Source of the DNA: Symbiodinium natans
Taxonomy: Eukaryota; Sar; Dinophyceae; Suessiales; Symbiodiniaceae
DNA length: 39,919 bases
Assembly (NCBI GenBank): GCA_905221605.1
Contig: CAJNDS010002853.1
Location: 219,652-259,570, forward strand
Direction of reading: 5' to 3'
The notes below the pieces were generated by a model. That model saw only the letters and a program-made list of their open reading frames with translations, was not told where the DNA came from and did not search any database. Positions 39,101 to 39,678 of the stretch are shown here, piece after piece. A program made the position numbers and the translations under genes. Numbering within the stretch: position 1 is the stretch's first letter; every line of letters begins with the position of its first letter.

Positions 39101-39678
39101 TCCGCTTCTACTGGCAAATGTGTCCTCCAGGCGCTTTCTCGATGGGTGCCTTTTTTGTCTTTTCAGTTTGGCGGGACCACCATATCACCGCTTTGCAGGG
39201 CTGAATCTGGTGTCCTTCACTCCAGCCGCAGCCAGAGAGAGAATTTCACAGGACACACCTCAGCTGCCGTGACTGAAGCAGTTTGTCTCACCAAGGCACA
39301 CCAGAAGACTTGCTTGATTCGAATATGTGATTGGGCCACTTGCTACTCCTACGTTCCCTCGGCGGCAAGCAGCAGAGATTGAATGCTTGAAAGATCTCGC
39401 TTTCTCTCCAGATTTATGTGTCGGTTGTTTATGTTATTTGGATTTTGGCGACGTTTGGTGGTATTTGGCAGAGTGCCGCTTCAGCTCCAAGTTGTGAGAG
39501 GAGTACGTGGGCAACGTCGGCCGACTGGTCATCACCCCTCTCACGGACCGATGCTCCTCAGTGCTTTCAATAAATGAGACCTTGTGAGCTCTCCATCTGA
39601 GGGGTGTGGGATGGGGTTTGGGTGTGTGCTTGAACGCACGAGCACTGCGCCAGCCGAGGCTACATCACCCTGACGCAG
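1314..39678 (+). CDS. Axonemal outer-arm dynein heavy chain, beta type, 5' part of gene (about 94 exons, continues past window)
   Basis: This is the force-producing heavy chain of an outer dynein arm. It docks on axonemal doublet microtubules through its tail and walks with an AAA+ ring, so in a dinoflagellate it should drive a flagellum. Joined exons give roughly 1,700-1,800 residues that align end to end with the DNAH9/11/17 tail and linker. The best blocks are KVNFDPALVRLLREAH, GQTLLPLPP, RDRHWALLMAVTKKTFE, DIRSQLPDDSKRFE, KKYFPRFYFVANGALLDILS, ITIIDVH-like IITIDVHSRDV and EYVGNVGRLVITPLTDR. The DLLDILSNG-type and SQLPxDSKRF motifs favour the beta family over gamma (DNAH5/8) or inner-arm chains (my inference). 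Introns begin GT, GC or GA and end AG, mostly AG|G. The window stops after YITLTQ, just before the exon expected to carry the AAA1 P-loop. Certainty is very high for dynein heavy chain and moderate for the paralogue. Confidence 0.94.
1411..1460. repeat. Tandem 10-base repeat (GCATGGGCCG-like), 5 copies
   Basis: Five consecutive 10-base units differing by one or two bases lie in the proposed first intron. No function is suggested; they open spurious reading frames. Confidence 0.8.
1604..1723 (+). CDS. Dynein HC exon 2 (N-terminal domain)
   Basis: The exon reads DKFLQLLGEDANSSRVLNHF onward to KKAHIACK. It aligns with the first helical segment of outer-arm heavy chains (KFxxxxDxxN...LNxFL). Acceptor AAG|GAC, donor AAG|GTGGAA, phase 0 into the exon at 2542, giving HIACK-VEIDLGG. 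Confidence 0.75.
1724..2541 (+). other. Intron 2 with GT microsatellite and short repeats
   Basis: GT...AG intron of 818 bases. It contains an uninterrupted GT dinucleotide run at about 2213-2265, four copies of a GTCAAGGGA-like 9-mer at 2364-2404, and a G run at 2461-2477. I see no exon of the dynein or other gene inside. Confidence 0.6.
2542..3301 (+). CDS. Dynein HC exons 3-7 (N-terminal dimerisation region, to LPLPP motif)
   Basis: Exons: 2542-2593 (VEIDLGGAHALFYDGMDG), 2717-2876 (FFCGVRGMNKP...YLSVLMNPANQRGW), 3036-3076 (SDLITRDLLDKFHS), 3137-3177 (FLASLHVTVGLRQ), 3256-3301 (GQTLLPLPPREAVQA). The block matches the conserved DNAH stretch (V)LxPLLSNxxNQxGWPxV...DV...FLAxVxVTxGQTxGxTLLPLP. 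From W of RGW to LPLPP the spacing equals that of DNAH9. The donors for 2593, 2876, 3076 and 3177 are all GC; 3301 uses GT. Acceptors are AG|G. Each junction is fixed by frame: for example 3177/3256 restores VGLRQ-GQTLLPLPP. Confidence 0.87.
3590..3802. repeat. GA-rich microsatellite block
   Basis: Imperfect GAGA tracts broken by short unique spacers. The same type recurs at about 6389-6445, 21430-21480, 28600-28640 and 28985-29130, all in introns of this gene. Confidence 0.85.
3880..4029. repeat. GAA trinucleotide array (about 50 units, GCA/GAC interruptions at its start)
   Basis: A near-perfect GAA run, pure from about 3953. Being a multiple of three it leaves poly-Glu, poly-Leu and poly-Phe frames open on both strands. 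It sits immediately upstream of the spliced-leader-like sequence. Confidence 0.95.
4039..4093 (+). other. Spliced-leader-like sequence and 12-bp hairpin
   Basis: ATTTTGGCTCAAG at 4039-4051 equals the last 13 bases of the 22-base dinoflagellate spliced leader as I know it. AGCCATTTTG at 4084-4093 matches a further internal 10 bases of the same leader. GGCTCAAGTCGG (4044-4055) pairs with CCGGCTTGAGCC (4065-4076), one G-T pair, loop of 9 bases. Relict leaders are known in dinoflagellate genomes from reinserted processed mRNA; here no accompanying gene copy is recognised. Confidence 0.45.
5038..5476. repeat. Interstitial telomere-type array, CCCTAAA and CCCTAAAA units
   Basis: About 55 tandem units with C-rich strand on +. 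Seven-base CCCTAAA units (TTTAGGG, the plant/dinoflagellate telomere) lie at both ends and eight-base CCCTAAAA units fill the middle. A T-rich tract (about 5007-5038) precedes it. Dynein exons 7 and 8 flank it in the same gene and strand, so it is internal to the intron unless the assembly is wrong. Confidence 0.95.
5845..5982 (+). CDS. Dynein HC exons 8-9 (acidic linker and RVHVLE motif)
   Basis: Exon 9, 5956-5982, reads DRVHVLEGA, the strongly conserved DR(I/V)HxLESAV of outer-arm heavy chains; its GT donor joins VITWTKQ in frame. Exon 8, 5845-5879, reads K-KEEEEEEEEEK and fits phase 1 from exon 7 and phase 0 into exon 9 through a GA donor. It fills the place where other chains have a charged, poorly conserved linker. 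Exon 9 is secure; exon 8 is plausible but made of repeat sequence. Confidence 0.68.
6199..6892 (+). CDS. Dynein HC exons 10-14 (start of DHC_N1 tail)
   Basis: Exons: 6199-6240 (VITWTKQVRYVLKQ), 6290-6358 (EPEHVFRDGSPQPDAELQFW-RSR), 6498-6551 (ANNLNSIHMQLQMEGVKR), 6655-6726 (VLRFLEANKSTYVAPFARLQ-KEVE), 6800-6892 (DGREEANDNVKFLKALEPHV...ETQDFE). The order and spacing equal the DNAH signature WT(R/K)Qxx(Y)VLK...ELEFWxxRxxxLxxIxxQL...STYxPxFxxL...EAxDNVxFLxxL. Donors: GA after 6240, GC after 6358 and 6892, GT after 6551 and 6726. Taking the GA donor at 6241 rather than a GT at 6259 gives the family length and a 49-base intron. Confidence 0.93.
6893..8670 (+). other. Intron 14, G-rich tracts, no exon found
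   Basis: 1.8 kb GC...AG intron. A polypurine G-rich stretch runs over 7029-7108 and an almost pure G run over 8549-8577. GCCATTTTGGC at 7375-7385 matches 11 bases of the spliced leader, which is weak on its own. Remaining open frames are short and unlike known proteins. Confidence 0.55.
8671..9098 (+). CDS. Dynein HC exons 15-16 (DHC_N1)
   Basis: Exon 15, 8671-8723: VLEQVFDDVFHVLLLVWR. Exon 16, 9023-9098: HSKYYNSLARLAVIVRQICN-SLVAQ. They match the family segment hhhxxxLLHxxxLhWxxSKxYxxxxRhxVLhxEICNxLIxQ, with identical length between ETQDFE and LLLVW. The 8723/9023 junction needs a GA donor (AG|GAGACT), which restores Arg across the junction; exon 16 ends at a GC donor. Confidence 0.9.
9189..9510 (+). 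CDS. Dynein HC exons 17-18 (DHC_N1), limits partly uncertain
   Basis: Exon 17 starts at 9189 (acceptor TTCAG|GCC): ATRYISGSSVFEMILQSE, matching QASNYLSPEDLL of DNAH9 at the expected place; its end is between 9221 and 9242. Exon 18 starts at 9452: AWKDSYQRYRTLSEQGPSE, matching the FKxxYxxYR segment; it ends at 9494 (GC donor GCAAGG) or 9510 (GT). The residues between these two exons, about ten, were not located. A further piece at 9813-9856 (HKHEDSPNKYGL) could precede exon 19. Confidence 0.6.
9511..12021 (+). other. Intron region between exons 18 and 19
   Basis: About 2.5 kb with a GT-rich tract at 9604-9650 and few other repeats. One tentative dynein piece at 9813-9856 is mentioned with exons 17-18. 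Other open frames, for example 10025-10312 and 11984 onward before the exon, do not resemble known proteins. Nothing else is recognised. Confidence 0.5.
12022..12395 (+). CDS. Dynein HC exons 19-22 (DHC_N1)
   Basis: Exons: 12022-12079 (GWRLRSAVVFGRLEAFGER), 12164-12233 (VSDILDFVKTVLQFNKLQRV-DIGG), 12288-12325 (TKGKVLSASVRK), 12375-12395 (VHEEFDK, only 21 bases). They reproduce WxFxxxxVFxRLDxF(x)xR...hhxxxxxFxKLxxhEhGGTxGxxLSxxVxxhxEEF at the family spacing. Donors: GC after 12079 (GCAAGG), 12233 and 12395; GT after 12325. The start of exon 19 is the only AG in place, but its upstream partner is unsure. Confidence 0.88.
12396..12440 (+). repeat. Tandem GC-type donor-like 9-mers at exon 22
   Basis: GGCAAGTGC-type units repeat about five times directly after exon 22. 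Each unit carries GCAAGT, a good GC-type donor, in the same phase (9 bases apart). Use of a later copy would add Ala-Ser-Ala triplets without a frame change. The connection from exon 22 to the next exon is unresolved, so this repeat may matter for where splicing occurs. Confidence 0.6.
12641..13708 (+). CDS. Dynein HC exons 23-25 (DHC_N1)
   Basis: Exon 23 ends at 12696 (IYNAFAGMLNS); its start is unsure, the nearest acceptor giving 12641, which is one phase off from exon 22. Exon 24, 13568-13608: QVPYDIFDASAFD, joined through the GT donor at 12697 to restore NSQVPYD; an earlier GC donor after 13599 is possible. Exon 25, 13657-13708: VKETDFIKDFHAFRLTI. Together they match EEFxxxYxxFxxxxYDxhDxxxxxFxxDFxxFRxxI of the family. 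Confidence 0.68.
12697..13567 (+). other. Intron 23, no exon recognised
   Basis: GT...AG intron of 871 bases. It contains several GTTTAGGG-like words near 12800-12930 (GTTTAAGG, GTTTAGG, GGTTTACGGG) reminiscent of degenerate telomeric units. No gene is seen. Confidence 0.5.
13995..14322 (+). CDS. Dynein HC exons 26-27 (DHC_N1)
   Basis: Exon 26, 13995-14089: RDLDRRLGSILAAAFQDQDT then LHGRAKLLDAFE. Exon 27, 14272-14322: GLLERPVLQAELVRKQQ. This is the invariant RRLxxIhxxAFxDxxxLxxxFKLLDxFExLLERPhI block. The junction LLDAFE|GLLERP requires a GA donor (GAG|GACCCG), one of the clearest cases here because the family sequence has no extra residue. Exon 27 ends at a GC donor. A 13-base repeat (three copies, about 13940-13984) sits just before exon 26. 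Confidence 0.95.
14635..15158 (+). CDS. Dynein HC exons 28-31 (DHC_N1, PPVAGAL motif)
   Basis: Exons: 14635-14676 (ILIGQYKRDVEELE), 14752-14818 (ASFMANVERVEGYEQGGEPN-PE), 14942-15018 (DAPLFYNLPPVAGALSWARS-LRMRLQ), 15114-15158 (GLSSTFLEDPMPKIL). They match the signature xNhPPVAGALxWxxxLxxRIxxP. Donors in order: GT, GC, GA, GC. The GA junction 15018/15114 restores MRLQ-GLSSTF, as in DNAH9 RIQGPFSNF. Confidence 0.88.
15159..16424 (+). other. Intron 31 with 9-base tandem repeat
   Basis: GC...AG intron of 1.27 kb. Besides the repeat at 15656-15778 it has no recognised exon on +. An alanine- and lysine-rich open frame on the minus strand (about 16235-16440) overlaps the acceptor side and is discussed among rejected items. 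Confidence 0.55.
15656..15778. repeat. Tandem ACAGAAAGT 9-mer, about 13-14 copies
   Basis: A nearly perfect minisatellite. Because the unit is three codons long, several frames stay open (Lys-Tyr-Arg, Glu-Ser-Thr, Val-Gln-Lys repeats), which look like proteins but are not. Confidence 0.95.
16425..16606 (+). CDS. Dynein HC exons 32-33 (DHC_N1)
   Basis: Exon 32, 16425-16465: VPSSFKELEALHA(R). Exon 33, 16552-16606: LQTLDDFEKRRYSEWKLE. They match YxxMxxxLxxYExxxYxxW of the family. The junction uses a GA donor (CAG|GACCTT) and phase 2, giving ALHAR-LQTLDDFE with the exact DNAH9 spacing to the conserved Trp. Exon 33 ends at a GC donor after 16606. Confidence 0.83.
16607..17096 (+). other. Intron 33 with an antisense open frame at its end
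   Basis: GC...AG intron of 490 bases. The minus strand from 17123 down to a TAA at 16989-16991 reads a protein-like 44-codon frame (see separate entry). Nothing else is recognised. Confidence 0.5.
16989..17123 (-). CDS. Antisense open frame resembling a C-terminal exon, unknown
   Basis: Read on the minus strand this gives CFTHLRLFDKQYDNPELYKY followed by IRRIWAEPHSKPFVRDVKL and a TAA. Its composition is that of a normal globular protein, unlike the surrounding shadow frames. It overlaps dynein exon 34 on the opposite strand by 27 bases. I do not recognise the family. It could be a terminal exon of an unrelated gene on the other strand, a relic, or chance. Confidence 0.25.
   Translation of the reverse strand: MKPLCCFTHLRLFDKQYDNPELYKYIRRIWAEPHSKPFVRDVKL
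17097..17608 (+). CDS. Dynein HC exons 34-36 (DHC_N1, FDPALVRLLRE motif)
   Basis: Exons: 17097-17144 (VGEAAKRLHLRLLRRH), 17234-17307 (RTGLLKVNFDPALVRLLREA-HVVV), 17531-17608 (LRSAKVPDEALTIYSMVDTY-RRWTS). KVNFDPALVRLLRE is nearly identical to Chlamydomonas outer-arm chains, and hPxxAxxIYxxVxTxRRW follows at the right distance. Donors: GA, GT, GC. Exon 34 is the weakest of the three. The 17307/17531 junction (phase 2) fits but a nearby acceptor at 17540 cannot be excluded. Confidence 0.82.
17344..17440. repeat. Tandem GTGCCACAAGA 11-mer, about 9 copies
   Basis: A perfect or near-perfect minisatellite inside intron 35. Eleven bases is not a multiple of three, yet frames stay open because the unit lacks stops. 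Confidence 0.95.
17723..18140 (+). CDS. Dynein HC exons 37-39 (DHC_N1)
   Basis: Exons: 17723-17780 (LDHIVELYNSVLTDLLPVE), 17856-17900 (EPLLEDRIMKMDNAL), 18030-18140 (APGLTELKWSREDRIPDFIA then GAMKVVSDVSAIVDIMK). They match NxLxxIVxxYNxVLxxLLPVExPLhxxxLxxhDxxLxxGLxxLxWxSxxIxxFI. Exon 37 ends at a GA donor, exons 38 and 39 at GC donors. Frame and length agree throughout. Confidence 0.93.
18220..18611 (+). CDS. Dynein HC exons 40-43 (DHC_N1)
   Basis: Exons: 18220-18269 (GNLRKISGILSQWCKD), 18363-18402 (LERKRGAKPVSVE), 18459-18512 (EFEQNHKARVGVRLMNMT), 18590-18611 (DGGKEIH, 22 bases). They match the Chlamydomonas path NhxxIxxILxxW...hxRKxKxhxxEEFExxxKxxhxxRhxxIxDxGxEIHxLhK. Exons 40 and 41 end at GA donors, 42 and 43 at GC donors. 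The final junction restores KEIH-R-YVKDSSESLKISK. Confidence 0.87.
18612..19351 (+). other. Intron 43, nothing recognised
   Basis: GC...AG intron of 740 bases. Short frames only; no repeat array or known gene. Confidence 0.5.
19352..19813 (+). CDS. Dynein HC exons 44-45 (DHC_N1)
   Basis: Exon 44, 19352-19410: YVKDSSESLKISKSAVTWK. Exon 45, 19746-19813: AYVDFVNNVVIEGFVSAIAV-SLQ. This is the conserved LxVSxxSxxWxxYVxFVNxIVhEGhxxxIxxSLxYL. The GC donor after 19410 and GT donor after 19813 keep phase; the second restores Gln before the next exon's YLCEIL. The 335-base intron between shows nothing else. Confidence 0.95.
19814..20627 (+). other. Intron 45, GC-rich, nothing recognised
   Basis: GT...AG intron of 814 bases with a C run (19977-19990) and a G-rich tract (20448-20480). 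A frame at 19996-20134 begins MSIIGPPLLLVGAIGTAPKG but has no recognised relative. Confidence 0.45.
20628..21205 (+). CDS. Dynein HC exons 46-50 (DHC_N1)
   Basis: Exons: 20628-20688 (YLCEILDPLIIARHEMLPLF), 20786-20839 (DVKIELQGDEIVFDPPFE), 20900-20983 (DEDTPSRTTLRHTIDGWLKD-FFAMATVM), 21053-21102 (VRLDSSMGDYLNEIKE), 21149-21205 (QEFGEEHFQMQCLLSLVS). They match PLFEhxLxLxxxxhxFxPxh...GhxxhhxxWhxxFFxhxxhhxRLDxxxGDYhxEhxE of outer-arm chains. Donors: GT, GA, GT, GT, GC. The pair 21102/21149 (46-base intron) is the least certain. Confidence 0.87.
21206..21713 (+). other. Intron 50 with GA runs
   Basis: GC...AG intron of 508 bases holding two GAGA runs at about 21427-21480. No exon seen. Confidence 0.55.
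21714..21915 (+). CDS. Dynein HC exons 51-52 (DHC_N1, CLEYRxxF motif)
   Basis: Exon 51, 21714-21789: IDNTESKCLEYRENFMTHSF-LWTDS. Exon 52, 21858-21915: VEKTFDRFLQEDPKDAPKP. They match ECLEYRDRFxxYxYLWxxDLxxTFxxFL. Exon 51 ends at a GC donor (68-base intron). Exon 52 ends at a strong GT donor (GTAGAATG) that fits directly to 23032, or at a GA donor after 21899 if the candidate exon at 22898 is used. Confidence 0.88.
21916..23031 (+). other. Intron 52, with one candidate exon
   Basis: 1.1 kb. Around 22600-22675 there are several copies of a TCTAGTAAT-like motif. The only protein-like stretch is at 22898-22949, entered separately. The minus-strand frame over 22697-23146 is the shadow of exon 53 and flanks. 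Confidence 0.5.
22898..22949 (+). CDS. Candidate dynein HC exon 52b
   Basis: ELVEFFEGGMSFREIMHR follows a good acceptor (GTAG|GAG). It resembles the FLxxGxxLTPEEIExH segment that animal DNAH chains have between the FxxFL and PPL blocks. A GC donor after 22949 in phase 1 joins it to RPAIPPLDHFEKE. It would require exon 52 to end at 21899. Including it makes this loop 4 residues longer than DNAH9, excluding it 8 shorter; both are possible, including alternative splicing. Confidence 0.45.
23032..23534 (+). CDS. Dynein HC exons 53-56 (DHC_N1)
   Basis: Exons: 23032-23096 (RPAIPPLDHFEKEVARFEHL-KQ), 23164-23229 (ELSMKKTPTDIHWLRIDAQP-VK), 23359-23427 (VTLVNCARRWEEKYTGFLRT-FVE), 23499-23534 (DRIASLSSFIDS). 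The block PPLxxFxxxIxxYxxLxxxhxxhxxxxxIGWLRVDAxPhKxxLxxWxxKWxxxFxxxL is unmistakable. Donors: GA, GT (GTGAGT), GA, GT. A stronger-looking GTGAGT after 23547 would be in the wrong phase for the next exon. Confidence 0.9.
23622..24566 (+). CDS. Dynein HC exons 57-61 (end of DHC_N1)
   Basis: Exons: 23622-23651 (NGVDSTVLET), 24070-24119 (RMTKIRDVKLARGAMQ), 24330-24354 (LFHPLREQ), 24418-24477 (VQVLKKHHAPISEETESCHL), 24543-24566 (ERWNSLEQ). They match LhxhMxxhxxVKxRxxxxxxMFxPLxxTVxLLKxYGxxhPE...hxxxPxxWxxLKK. Lengths agree from RMTKIRDVK to LFHPL. Donors: GT (GTAAGT), GT, GC, GC, GC. The end of exon 60 could instead be 24456 (GA donor). Confidence 0.82.
25478..25545. repeat. Near-perfect inverted repeat (hairpin, about 28-bp stem)
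   Basis: Left arm 25478-25510, right arm 25516-25545, loop of 5 bases (25511-25515). The inner 13 base pairs (TCAGCCTCCTGGC with its complement) are perfect; outside them a CG bulge, a C/G run, then TTTCC/GGAAA, a 5-base bulge (CTATG) and TGCAGG/CCTGCA. It could be a tiny palindromic element or an RNA hairpin in the intron. Confidence 0.85.
25782..26290 (+). CDS. Unassigned open frame inside intron 61
   Basis: One frame stays open across about 500 bases before entering the 37-base repeat. Its second half reads DPANEQALRALEQLRGEAES then EFEEVNDSRFNRSDGIKVLP, with acidic helical character and normal amino-acid use. The alternative frame 25865-26128 is Gly/Ser/Asp-rich. No family is recognised. 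It could be a nested exon, a decayed insert or chance in GC-rich DNA. Confidence 0.2.
26297..26640. repeat. Degenerate 37-base tandem repeat, about 9 copies
   Basis: Units share GAGCTATTTGGTCAAGTTCA followed by an AGAGCTGTTTTGGCGC-like part, differing at several positions each. Single related copies lie at about 25585-25650 and 26915-26950, so the array has been disrupted or seeded around the intron. Confidence 0.85.
27842..28392 (+). CDS. Dynein HC exons 62-64 (tail to linker)
   Basis: Exons: 27842-27895 (VDRAAFNEKEKILPLQNQ), 27985-28077 (EMQKIRVKIEGFREDVRNFR-AEFLERCPFGS), 28264-28392 (AQLYQPKKAHITRYSKLLKR-GYAIINEYYGKTMEIQARAE-QFN). They match xxKxxLxPLQxxEhxxhRxxhxxFxxxhxxFRxxFxxxxPF...AYxxIxEYxxKxxxhxxRAxEFNxLExLFDh. 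Donors: GT, GC, GC. The end of exon 63 is set by phase 0 into 28264. Confidence 0.92.
28393..29506 (+). other. Intron 64 with long GA/GAGAAG arrays
   Basis: 1.1 kb GC...AG intron. Purine-rich arrays fill 28600-28825 (GAGA, then about ten GAGAAG-type hexamers at 28745-28808) and 28985-29130. A GAA/AAG-rich stretch lies at 29380-29460. Poly-Ser/Leu and poly-Arg/Glu frames here are artefacts. Confidence 0.75.
29507..30348 (+). CDS. Dynein HC exons 65-66 (DHC_N2 start)
   Basis: Exon 65, 29507-29584: DLELLFDMAMSDYRPLPGAK-VELCQR, matching NxLExLFExxxxxYxxLxxCRxEL. Exon 66, 30296-30348: GHLSQDLIVLVRETFSAW, matching LWDxIxxVxxxFxxW, with a strong GT donor (GTAAGAG). Between them a small segment at 29629-29640 (LDFW) would fit the family length even better but lacks a matching donor, so it is not included. 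The intron otherwise shows only CA repeats at 29600-29613 and 29785-29800. Confidence 0.78.
30542..31077 (+). CDS. Dynein HC exons 67-69 (DHC_N2)
   Basis: Exons: 30542-30611 (YTVPWEKIDTGQMLVTVREL-AQQ), 30706-30765 (VRSAQKGLRAWPLYAWLQDE), 31042-31077 (VKNMSAALPLVN). They match xWxxTPWxxIDhxxMxxxhxxhxxxhxxLxKxhRxWDxYxxLxxxVKNhxxxLPLhxEL, with DNAH9 length kept exactly from the IDTG to the RAW motif. Donors: GC, GC, GT. Repeated TTTTGGGTGC and TCTTGATGTG words at 30920-30990 lie in the intron before exon 69. Confidence 0.88.
31078..31603 (+). other. Intron 69, nothing recognised
   Basis: GT...AG intron of 526 bases; short frames only, with a T/C-rich stretch before the acceptor. Confidence 0.5.
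31604..31863 (+). CDS. Dynein HC exons 70-71 (DHC_N2, RHW motif)
   Basis: Exon 70, 31604-31678: ELHSDTMRDRHWALLMAVTK-KTFEK. Exon 71, 31811-31863: GPEFSFRHLLELELHHF. These are the diagnostic ELxxxxMRxRHWxxLMxxTxxxFxhxxxxTLxxLLxLxLHxF residues of dynein linkers. Both end at GC donors. Confidence 0.96.
32277..32510 (+). CDS. Dynein HC exons 72-73 (DHC_N2)
   Basis: Exon 72, 32277-32325: SDVYDIVDQSVKEAKI. Exon 73 starts at 32445: EGKLDGIRKTWSKMSVDFDN, end about 32510. They match EhxxIVxxAxKExxIExxLxxIxxxWxxhxhxF. Exon 72 follows a 413-base intron and ends at a GC donor. The residues between VDFD and the VLERLE of the next exon, about 15 in relatives, were not located in 32511-33423. Confidence 0.88.
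32511..33423 (+). other. Intron region 73 with an unlocated small exon
   Basis: About 0.9 kb. The family needs a short segment of the type YxxxxVPLLxxSExLI here; I could not place it convincingly. A GTT trinucleotide run lies at 32986-33006. No other gene seen. Confidence 0.4.
33432..33915 (+). CDS. Dynein HC exons 74-76 (DHC_N2)
   Basis: Exons: 33432-33485 (VLERLESDSLEMLSMASQ; an acceptor at 33423 would add SE in front), 33615-33692 (GRFIEFCKPTVDEWSEKLQT-VDAVLQ), 33878-33915 (VWRKFQVNWCRL(E)). They match hhxxLExxxLxLxxMxxSxxhxxFxxxVxxWxxKLxxVDxVhxxWhxVQxxWxxLExIF. All three end at GC donors. Confidence 0.92.
34130..34330 (+). CDS. Dynein HC exons 77-78 (DHC_N2)
   Basis: Exon 77, 34130-34216: PIFMQSDDIRSQLPDDSKRF then ELLDNSWK(E), the classic IFxxSxDIRxQLPxDSKRFxxID. 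Exon 78, from 34287: ALARDFQQLPVAAS, matching LMxDAxxxPNVVxA, end near 34317-34330. The 34216/34287 junction is a GC donor in phase 2. About 15 residues before exon 79 were not located. Confidence 0.85.
34579..34800. repeat. AAGC tetranucleotide array with interruptions
   Basis: Runs of GCAAGCAAGC broken by GGAA and CGAG variants. The same strand reads Lys-Gln-Ala-Ser repeats and the other Leu-Ala-Cys repeats; neither is a gene. Confidence 0.92.
34820..35540. repeat. Tandem repeat, unit about 110-125 bases, 6-7 copies
   Basis: Each copy carries the same words in order: GCCGTGCAAAGCGTGCTTCA, then AATCTTGTTGAAACCCATC, then GTGTGAGCATTGTGTTTGCA, and then a G-run or C-run of variable length followed by CCCCCGCTTTTTT. 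Copies differ mostly in the homopolymer lengths and polarity. Confidence 0.88.
35834..36074 (+). CDS. Dynein HC exons 79-80 (DHC_N2, FPRFYF motif)
   Basis: Exon 79, 35834-35875: ADISDALDTCERSL. Exon 80, 35972-36074: NDYLEQKKKYFPRFYFVANG then ALLDILSNGNKPLK. This is the highly conserved LExCxKxLxxYLExKRxxFPRFYFhSxxxLLDILSNGxxP of beta-type outer-arm chains. Both exons end at GT donors (35876, 36075); the first junction is phase 2 and restores Leu. Confidence 0.96.
36075..36966 (+). other. Intron 80, nothing recognised
   Basis: GT...AG intron of 892 bases. Apart from a G run at 36830-36848 it is unique sequence without recognisable exons. Confidence 0.5.
36967..37509 (+). CDS. Dynein HC exons 81-83 (linker)
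   Basis: Exons: 36967-37003 (VAEYLGDVFDGI), 37136-37206 (RTLDFSKDPQFGRIACGHRA-KDGE), 37438-37509 (GPVEQYLSGLESHVRLALRE-ILEQ). They match VxxHLxKhFDxhxxhxF...GhxSxxxExV...GxVExWLxxhExxMxxTLRxhh. The middle exon is divergent from animal chains but bridges both neighbours in frame (GC donor in phase 1, then GT). Confidence 0.9.
37554..37640. repeat. Two short tandem repeats in intron 83
   Basis: Three to four copies of AGTAGTACATG (37554-37587) are followed by four copies of CAGAGTGCT (37607-37640), immediately upstream of the 20-base exon 84. Confidence 0.9.
37681..37959 (+). CDS. Dynein HC exons 84-86 (linker)
   Basis: Exons: 37681-37700 (SWEVGD plus first two bases of Arg, 20 bases), 37803-37830 (PRETWLLNS), 37912-37959 (FCAQLSLLATQIIWTE). 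Joined they read LEQSWEVGDRPRETWLLNS..AQLSLLA, equal in length to DNAH9 up to PRExWL, then WLxDxPAQVxLhxxQIxWT. Both first donors are GC. The end of exon 85 could be 37833 (GT). Confidence 0.78.
38075..38209 (+). CDS. Dynein HC exons 87-88 (linker)
   Basis: Exon 87, 38075-38104: ETARAFEDME (30 bases). Exon 88, 38174-38209: AGSETAMRDYKR. With exon 86 they give WTEETARAFEDMEAGSETAM, matching WTxEVxxAFxxLExGxxxAMKDYxxK residue for residue in spacing. GC donors on both. Confidence 0.9.
38210..38786 (+). other. Intron 88, nothing recognised
   Basis: GC...AG intron of 577 bases with a short GT-rich stretch at 38567-38587. No exon seen. Confidence 0.5.
38787..39119 (+). CDS. Dynein HC exons 89-91 (linker, TIDVHxRDV motif)
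   Basis: Exons: 38787 to about 38858 (VNDDRIDKLIRRVQKESDRE-LRTK; a GA donor after 38843 is an alternative), 38919-39007 (VITIITIDVHSRDVIESFVL-QKVNEANDF(R)), 39087 to about 39119 (WGSQLRFYWQ). They match QLxxLIxxhxxxLxxxDRxKIxxLITIDVHxRDVhxxhhxxKVxxxxxFxWxxQLRFYW. The 39007/39087 junction is a GC donor in phase 2. Confidence 0.92.
39305..39678 (+). CDS. Dynein HC exons 92-94 (start of AAA1)
   Basis: Exons: 39305-39352 (KTCLIRICDWATCYSY), 39501-39549 (EYVGNVGRLVITPLTD), 39659-39678 (RYITLTQ with Arg shared). They match xIxDAxFxYxYEYLGNxxRLVITPLTDRCYxTLxxAL at the entrance of AAA1. Donors: GT, then GA in phase 1 (C|GATGCT, restoring Arg), then GT (GTGCGTG). The next exon, expected to carry GPAGTGKTE-type P-loop, is beyond the window. 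The start of exon 92 does not match exon 91's phase and is uncertain. Confidence 0.9.
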
